Source of the DNA: JAUIIK01 sp963745675
GTDB taxonomy: Bacteria > Chloroflexota > Chloroflexia > Thermomicrobiales > CFX8
Length of the DNA: 64,000 nucleotides
Direction: 5' to 3'
Assembly (NCBI GenBank): GCA_963745675.1
Contig: CAVUYM010000016.1
Span: forward strand, 62,001 to 126,000
Shown here: positions 60,344 through 64,000 of the stretch, piece by piece
Position numbering within the stretch: the first letter of the stretch is position 1
Layout of the letters: each line of letters starts with the position of its first letter
Position numbers and translations under genes: made by a program
The notes under the pieces: generated by a model
Told to the model about the DNA's origin: nothing
Database searches by the model: none
The model's input: the letters and a program-made list of their open reading frames with translations, nothing else

Positions 60344-61318
60344 AATCCCGGGGAGAGTTGGCTGAGCGTGGGACAAGCGATGCATCGCTTCGCCGCGACA
60401 GGCGGTCAACTGCGCTGCCATTAGGCGACCCTGCGCGATCTGGTCCCGTCCATCCAGGATGGTGCGGTCATTGGCGACGGCCAGAGTGTAATCGACGATC
60501 TCGTTAGGGATGTCGACGCCGGTCGGTTCGATACTGTTACGAAATTCGATCGTCGCGTTGACTTCGTTGACCAGCAGGCCGCGTTCGGGATGCTCGAAGA
60601 GATCGATTGCCAGCAGCCCTCCGCCAATCGCATGGCTGGTTCGGCGGCAGATGTCGACCAGTTCCGGCGTAAGCGGGCAATTGGTCGCCGTCGCGCCACG
60701 GGCGGTGTTGGTGATCCAGTGCTCCGAGTTACGGTAGATCGCACAGATCACGCGATTGTCTATCGCAAAGGCTCGGATATCCCGCCCCTGCTTCGGCACA
60801 TACTCCTGAATATAGAAACTGCCATGATGAAATGATCCTAACGTCGCCTTGTGTTCGATCAACGCCTCGGCGGTATCACGGTCATTAACCCGCGCCAGCA
60901 ACCGCCCCCAGGAGCCAACTGGTGGCTTCAAGACGACCGGATAACCGAGTTCCTCGATAGCATCCAGGACAGAATCTGCTGAAAAGGCCACGCGATATCG
61001 CGGTTGGGGAATTCCCGCCATCGTCAACAGCGCCGAGGTGCGCACCTTGTCGTTGCAGCGCTCCAGCACATCGAGCGGGTTGATCACTGGAATGCCTACG
61101 GCATTGAGCATGGTTACGGTGTGAGCCGCATGAAGTTGCGAGACGTTGCGCGCCAGTATGACGTCATACTGGTCCCAGCGATCATCGGAGCGAAAAATGA
61201 TCGTGCGTTCGTCGACCAGATCGCAAGCGATATTCCGCCGTTCGAAGGCAGCCGCCAACATGCGTTCTTCAACGCGTAGTCGACCGTAAATAATCGCGAT
61301 GCGTGGTGAGCCATTCAT
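60287..61318 (-). CDS. lysX: LysX, alpha-aminoadipate-LysW ligase (ATP-grasp)
   Basis: 343 residues, about 60 longer than Thermus LysX. It has RIAIIYGRLRVEERMLAAAF, the ATP-grasp segment GYPVVLKPPVGSWGRLLARV, FYIQEYVPKQGRDIRAFAID, HWITNTARGATATNCPLT and LVNEVNATIEFRNS. The NAT in VNATIEF is the residue set reported for aminoadipate-specific LysX, as opposed to ArgX. It joins the gamma-carboxyl of LysW to the amino group of aminoadipate, protecting it during lysine synthesis. The last 19 residues come from the palindromic element at 60191-60343. It lies downstream of the T-box and the small ORF. Confidence 0.9.
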   Translation of the reverse strand: MNGSPRIAIIYGRLRVEERMLAAAFERRNIACDLVDERTIIFRSDDRWDQYDVILARNVSQLHAAHTVTMLNAVGIPVINPLDVLERCNDKVRTSALLTMAGIPQPRYRVAFSADSVLDAIEELGYPVVLKPPVGSWGRLLARVNDRDTAEALIEHKATLGSFHHGSFYIQEYVPKQGRDIRAFAIDNRVICAIYRNSEHWITNTARGATATNCPLTPELVDICRRTSHAIGGGLLAIDLFEHPERGLLVNEVNATIEFRNSIEPTGVDIPNEIVDYTLAVANDRTILDGRDQIAQGRLMAAQLTACRGEAMHRLSHAQPTLPGIGIPSGTQCSEGSTSENLV

Positions 61319-61517
61319 AGGTCATTTCTCTTTCTCGTTGTGTTTCTATCCAATCGCTTGACACAGAGCTTTCCGGACGAACTGCCCGGCCCTGGCTCTG
61401 TTTCTTGCGACGGGACACAACGAGAAGCGTTGGTTTGTCTTTGGTCGAAGAAGCAGCGAATTTGACTGGCAGCGCAAACGTCGAGGTTGGTTGAATCGTT
61501 GTCGGCATGACAGGCAT
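61269..61517 (-). CDS. Small ORF at the usual place of lysW, not recognisably LysW
   Basis: About 82 residues from ATG 61517, after GAGAGG. It lies between the T-box terminator and lysX, exactly where lysW is expected. The segment starts MPTTIQPTSTFALP and contains SDWIE at about position 58, faintly like the LysW end EDWGE. None of the four zinc-binding Cys of LysW is present in this frame, and the frame runs on over the lysX start. It may be a badly sequenced lysW, a decayed copy, or an unrelated leader ORF. Confidence 0.35.
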   Translation of the reverse strand: MPVMPTTIQPTSTFALPVKFAASSTKDKPTLLVVSRRKKQSQGRAVRPESSVSSDWIETQREREMTYEWLTTHRDYLRSTTR

Positions 61518-61601
61518 ATCCTGTTCCTCTCTGTCGTCTCCACTGACCGGAATCACAGGCCGATCAGGATCATTTCGCTGCCTTGTGAGGATGGCGGCAA
61601 A

Positions 61602-61917
61602 CAAAAAACCGCCGATCCCTCAAGGGGACGAGCGGCTACTAACCCGTGGTACCACCCCACTTCGCCATCGCCTGAGCGATGGCCTCTATCCACCCATCAG
61701 GACGCTAGACCCTGATCGGTGAAGGCTCGGGTAACGGGGAGCCTGTGCCCGGCACCGCCTACTGAAAGACAGCTAGCTGTCTCCGTTCGGAGCGCGGCTC
61801 GGAGGTCTTATTCGCCAGCTTCCCAGTCCCGCTTCACAGCTACCGCGGTTCTCTGCACTGAGTCGAGCCGGTTACTCGTCCTCGTCATCGCCCATCTGGT
61901 GATCTCTCACCGACGCC
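61602..61917 (-). ncRNA. T-box leader (probable tRNA-Lys sensing) upstream of lysX
   Basis: The minus strand contains the near-consensus T-box GGGGTGGTACCACGG (61642-61660), followed by a terminator hairpin and T-run. About 210 bases upstream, GACGAGGACGAGTAA (near 61871-61885) matches the beginning of stem I with its AGTA loop-E half. The opposite half reads GCGAATAAGACC (near 61804-61815): GAA, then AAG followed by A, so a Lys codon specifier is the best reading. The bulge TGGT would pair with a tRNA whose discriminator base is A. Uncharged tRNA-Lys would favour the antiterminator and turn on lysX and the genes behind it. The T-box call is strong; the specifier is moderate. Confidence 0.85.
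61603..61637 (-). terminator. Rho-independent terminator of the T-box
   Basis: Minus-strand AGCCGCTCGTCCCC-TTGA-GGGATCGGCGG followed by six T (61608-61603). The stem is GC-rich and directly follows the T-box sequence, so it is the conditional terminator that competes with the antiterminator. Confidence 0.85.
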
Positions 61918-61946
61918 ATCTTAGTGTGTTTCCACCGACATGGCAA
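61918..61946 (-). promoter_or_regulatory. Candidate promoter of the T-box/lysX operon
   Basis: Minus strand TTGCCA (61946-61941), 17-base spacer, TAAGAT (61923-61918). Spacing is ideal and the start of transcription would fall near 61910, just before GGTGA-GAGA-TCACC and stem I. It lies at the 3' end of the ArgX-like gene, so lysX and following genes have their own start point. Confidence 0.55.
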
Positions 61947-61951
61947 GATGC

Positions 61952-62875
61952 TCACGCTCGGAGAGCTTCCGCCACCTCCCATCGGGACAATACAGCAGCA
62001 CTGACGGCGTGATCGAGAATGACGTCGGGTATCGAGAGGTCGGTCGTCGTCCGCAGCCCCTTGAACTCAACACCGCTATTGACCTCGATGACCTTCAGAC
62101 CGTCGGGCGTCTCAACCAGGTCGATGCCGGCCAGCGTCGCGCCCACGGCTCGCACAGCATCAATCGCAATCTCAGCTATCTCCGGTGTGACTTCGCAGCG
62201 CGTCGAAGTCGCGCCACGGGCGACATTCGTGATCCAGTGACCGGCGCTGCGGTATGACGCAGCGATAACCTCGTCGCCAATCACCAGCACCCGGATATCG
62301 CGTCCCGGCTTCTGGACATACTCCTGAAGATAGACAACGCTGTGGTGATGAGTACCAAGTTGTTGCTTCTGCTCGAGTATCGTTGTGAGACTTTGGGGAC
62401 TATTAGCCTTTGCCAGCAAACGGCCCCACGAGCCGCCAACGGGCTTCAAGACGACCGGGTAACCGAAGGTCTCCGCCGCTTCAAGCGCGCCCTTGATCGA
62501 AAAGGCGACGACTGTACGCAATGTCGGCACCCCGGCCAGGGCCAGCGCCGCGGTCATCTCGACCTTGTCATCGCAAATCGCCGCAGCGCTCGACGTGTTG
62601 ATCGTCGGGACACCCCAGCGTTCGAAGGCGCGTAGCGCGTAGCCGCCCCGGGTGTGGGCGATACAGCGATCGAGGACCACGTCAACCGCAGGAGGATTGG
62701 GGCTGGTCAGATCCAGCGTCAGCCGCCGGTCCTGAAGCACCTCAACGGAGATACCGCGATCCTGCGCGGCGGCAAGGATCATCTTCTCTTCCTCACGCAG
62801 GTGGGAAACCAGCATCCCCAGGCGGATGGAACTTCCCCGCCCATTGTTGCTATGTCCATTGATCCCGATAGCCAC
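61952..62875 (-). CDS. Second LysX-family ligase, ArgX-like (glutamate-LysW ligase)
   Basis: About 307 residues from GTG 62875, preceded by AAAGGAGGAACAGC; the longer frame to 62947 is coded by a repeat. It has MLVSHLREEEKMILAAAQ, GYPVVLKPVGGSWGRLLAKA, VVYLQEYVQKPGRDIRVLVI and HWITNVARGATSTRCEVT. At the specificity site it has VNSGVEFKGL where LysX has VNATIEFRNS. G-[FL] here is close to the GF motif reported for ArgX, which adds glutamate to LysW for arginine synthesis. So I propose arginine rather than lysine; a bifunctional enzyme is possible. It lies between lysK and the T-box. Confidence 0.75.
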   Translation of the reverse strand: MAIGINGHSNNGRGSSIRLGMLVSHLREEEKMILAAAQDRGISVEVLQDRRLTLDLTSPNPPAVDVVLDRCIAHTRGGYALRAFERWGVPTINTSSAAAICDDKVEMTAALALAGVPTLRTVVAFSIKGALEAAETFGYPVVLKPVGGSWGRLLAKANSPQSLTTILEQKQQLGTHHHSVVYLQEYVQKPGRDIRVLVIGDEVIAASYRSAGHWITNVARGATSTRCEVTPEIAEIAIDAVRAVGATLAGIDLVETPDGLKVIEVNSGVEFKGLRTTTDLSIPDVILDHAVSAAVLSRWEVAEALRA

Positions 62876-62895
62876 GCTGTTCCTCCTTTGGAGCA

Positions 62896-62969
62896 GTTTG
62901 TAGTGGGTAGTTTGTAGGTTGTAGGCAGACAGGCAAATTGCTTCCAACGACCTACCTACTACAAACTAC
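62896..62969. repeat. Inverted repeat between lysK and the ArgX-like gene
   Basis: GTTTGTAGTGGGTAGTTTGTAGG...(62896-62925) and CCTACCTACTACAAACTAC (62951-62969) are mutually complementary for most of their length and can form a hairpin. A related piece lies at 59021-59060. In the longer reading of the ArgX-like gene it would encode the first 24 residues, which is why I prefer the GTG at 62875. Confidence 0.75.
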
Positions 62970-62979
62970 GCACTCACTC

Positions 62980-64000
62980 CTATTCCCTACTCATTCCCCT
63001 GGCATAGCGTCCCAGCGCCTCGGCCAGTACATCGACGGATCGTTCTACCTCGGCAAGCTCGATCTGTTCGTCGGGCGTGTGGTCGAAGCTCGAATCTCCC
63101 GGTCCGTAGGCGAGCATCGGGCAGTCCCAACCGGGACCGACCACATTCATATCGGACGTCCCGGTCTTCACCTTAAGACGCGGCTTCGATCCCTGTGTGC
63201 GGATCGACGCATTGAACGCTGCCACGAGCGGTGAGCTACGCTCGCAACGGTACGCTTCGGCATTGAAGGCCCACTTGACCGGAATACCGAATTCTCGGGC
63301 GATGGTGTCGACCATCGCGCGAACCCTGGCCGATTCAATCGATGGCGGCAGCCGGAACGACGCCCCTATCGACGCCCATTCGCTTAGGCCATCGCCGCCA
63401 GAATCGAGCTTCTGAAGCATTCCGTCCAGGGAATAAAAGCCAGGCTCGATATCGCCGTTGACTTCCCGCAACCAATGCACGATGACCGCCCAGAAACCGG
63501 TGATCGTATCAGCCGCCGTCGCCTCTGGCCCGGCGCTGTGAGTCAGCTCGCAGGTATAACGCGCAGTGAACGAGATCGAACCCTTATAGCCCAGGACGAC
63601 CCCATCCCAGCCGCTCGGTTCGCCAATGACGATGGCCTCTGGCCTCGAGTAGTTGTCCCGCAACCAGGTCGCACCCGGCGAACCATAACTCTCCTCACCA
63701 ACTGCCCCGACAACGGTCAGCTTCACATCATCAGGCACATCGGCCTTCAGCGCCCCGGCGACGAACGCCGCCAGCGGGCCCTTGGCGTCGACGGCCCCAC
63801 GACCGTAGAGCACGCCATCCTCGACCCGCACCGGAACGTTACCCGGCACCGTATCGATATGCCCTAACAGCAGGATCTCCAGCGGTCCGTCCCCCAATGA
63901 GCCGACCGCATTGCCAGCGCCGTCAACCCTGGCCTGGTAGCCGTATTCATCCATGCGGTCAACTAACCAGTTGACCGCGCGAGACTCGGAGCCTGAAAGA
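62980..64000 (-). CDS. lysK: LysK, LysW-lysine/ornithine hydrolase (M20 family), cut by window edge
   Basis: The gene enters from the right edge; the ATG at 63954 is internal, because upstream codons still read SGSESRAVNWLVDRMDEYG, as in LysK. The metal sites are LLGHIDTVPGNVPVR, GRGAVDAKGPLAAF, GAVGEESYGSPGA and IGEPSGWDGVVLG, with the late His in SSFDHTPDEQ. LysK belongs to the M20 metallopeptidases and releases lysine (or ornithine) from the LysW C-terminus at the end of the pathway. The stop (62980) lies just before the inverted repeat. At least 340 residues are visible. Confidence 0.88.
   Translation of the reverse strand, partial: LSGSESRAVNWLVDRMDEYGYQARVDGAGNAVGSLGDGPLEILLLGHIDTVPGNVPVRVEDGVLYGRGAVDAKGPLAAFVAGALKADVPDDVKLTVVGAVGEESYGSPGATWLRDNYSRPEAIVIGEPSGWDGVVLGYKGSISFTARYTCELTHSAGPEATAADTITGFWAVIVHWLREVNGDIEPGFYSLDGMLQKLDSGGDGLSEWASIGASFRLPPSIESARVRAMVDTIAREFGIPVKWAFNAEAYRCERSSPLVAAFNASIRTQGSKPRLKVKTGTSDMNVVGPGWDCPMLAYGPGDSSFDHTPDEQIELAEVERSVDVLAEALGRYARGMSRE

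Noticed and set aside
59070..60365. 431-codon plus-strand frame opposite argC
   Set aside because: The composition is a mirror of the codon bias of lysY on the minus strand, and no domain is visible.

Overview
The window is GC-rich (about 60 %) bacterial chromosome with no rRNA, tRNA, phage or CRISPR. LysW-type lysine genes, a T-box leader, Thermomicrobia-like protein sequences and dispersed GC-rich palindromes suggest Chloroflexota (Thermomicrobia-like). This taxonomy is inferred, not proven. At least fifteen otherwise conserved genes are cut by single-base indels, so the assembly probably contains uncorrected errors. I annotate these genes across their full span and say where the frame changes.

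Layout. 0.4-7.8 kb: a GH26-like lipoprotein, an amidohydrolase and an SbcD/SbcC-like (YhaO/YhaN-like) nuclease-ATPase pair. 8-15 kb: a catabolic cluster (RidA, SDR, 2-aminobenzoate-CoA-ligase-like enzyme, luciferase-like flavoprotein, fused FAD monooxygenase/old-yellow-enzyme protein, enoyl-CoA hydratase) that fits aerobic breakdown of anthranilate via 2-aminobenzoyl-CoA. 15-24 kb: an M28-like peptidase, membrane proteins, a DUF2252 protein and a ferredoxin overlapping a large LuxR-type ATPase regulator. 24.7-31 kb: a complete family-5 (Dpp/Opp-like) ABC importer with its two ATPases fused, followed by a convergent penicillin-acylase-type Ntn hydrolase.

33.9-38.6 kb is the most unusual region. 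It is an NMT1/SsuA-type ABC import operon with two paralogous binding proteins (one lipoprotein, one without a signal peptide), an ATPase, and a permease fused in frame to a MenA-type UbiA prenyltransferase. A TetR gene converges on it, and a VOC dioxygenase gene is divergent from that regulator. This suggests import coupled to membrane prenylation of an aromatic or naphthoate-like substrate.

40-56 kb: mixed cargo, including a DUF2269-like and a PAP2 membrane protein, a flavin monooxygenase, DinB, an ABC-2 exporter, a nucleotidyltransferase-like protein, a degraded zinc-ribbon protein, a cation-chloride-cotransporter-like permease, a PPOX protein, a tandem universal stress protein, a DUF3500 protein and a GNAT enzyme.

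56.8-64 kb (minus strand): LysW-carrier amino-acid biosynthesis. The order of transcription is lysK, an ArgX-like ligase, a promoter plus T-box leader (probable Lys AAG specifier), a small ORF, lysX, argC/lysY, lysZ and lysJ. The two ligases carry the residues that distinguish alpha-aminoadipate from glutamate specificity, so the locus may make both lysine and arginine. lysW itself is not seen.

Three 121-127 bp palindromic elements each lie immediately before a start codon. In each case the G-rich terminal arm is placed where the Shine-Dalgarno sequence should be.
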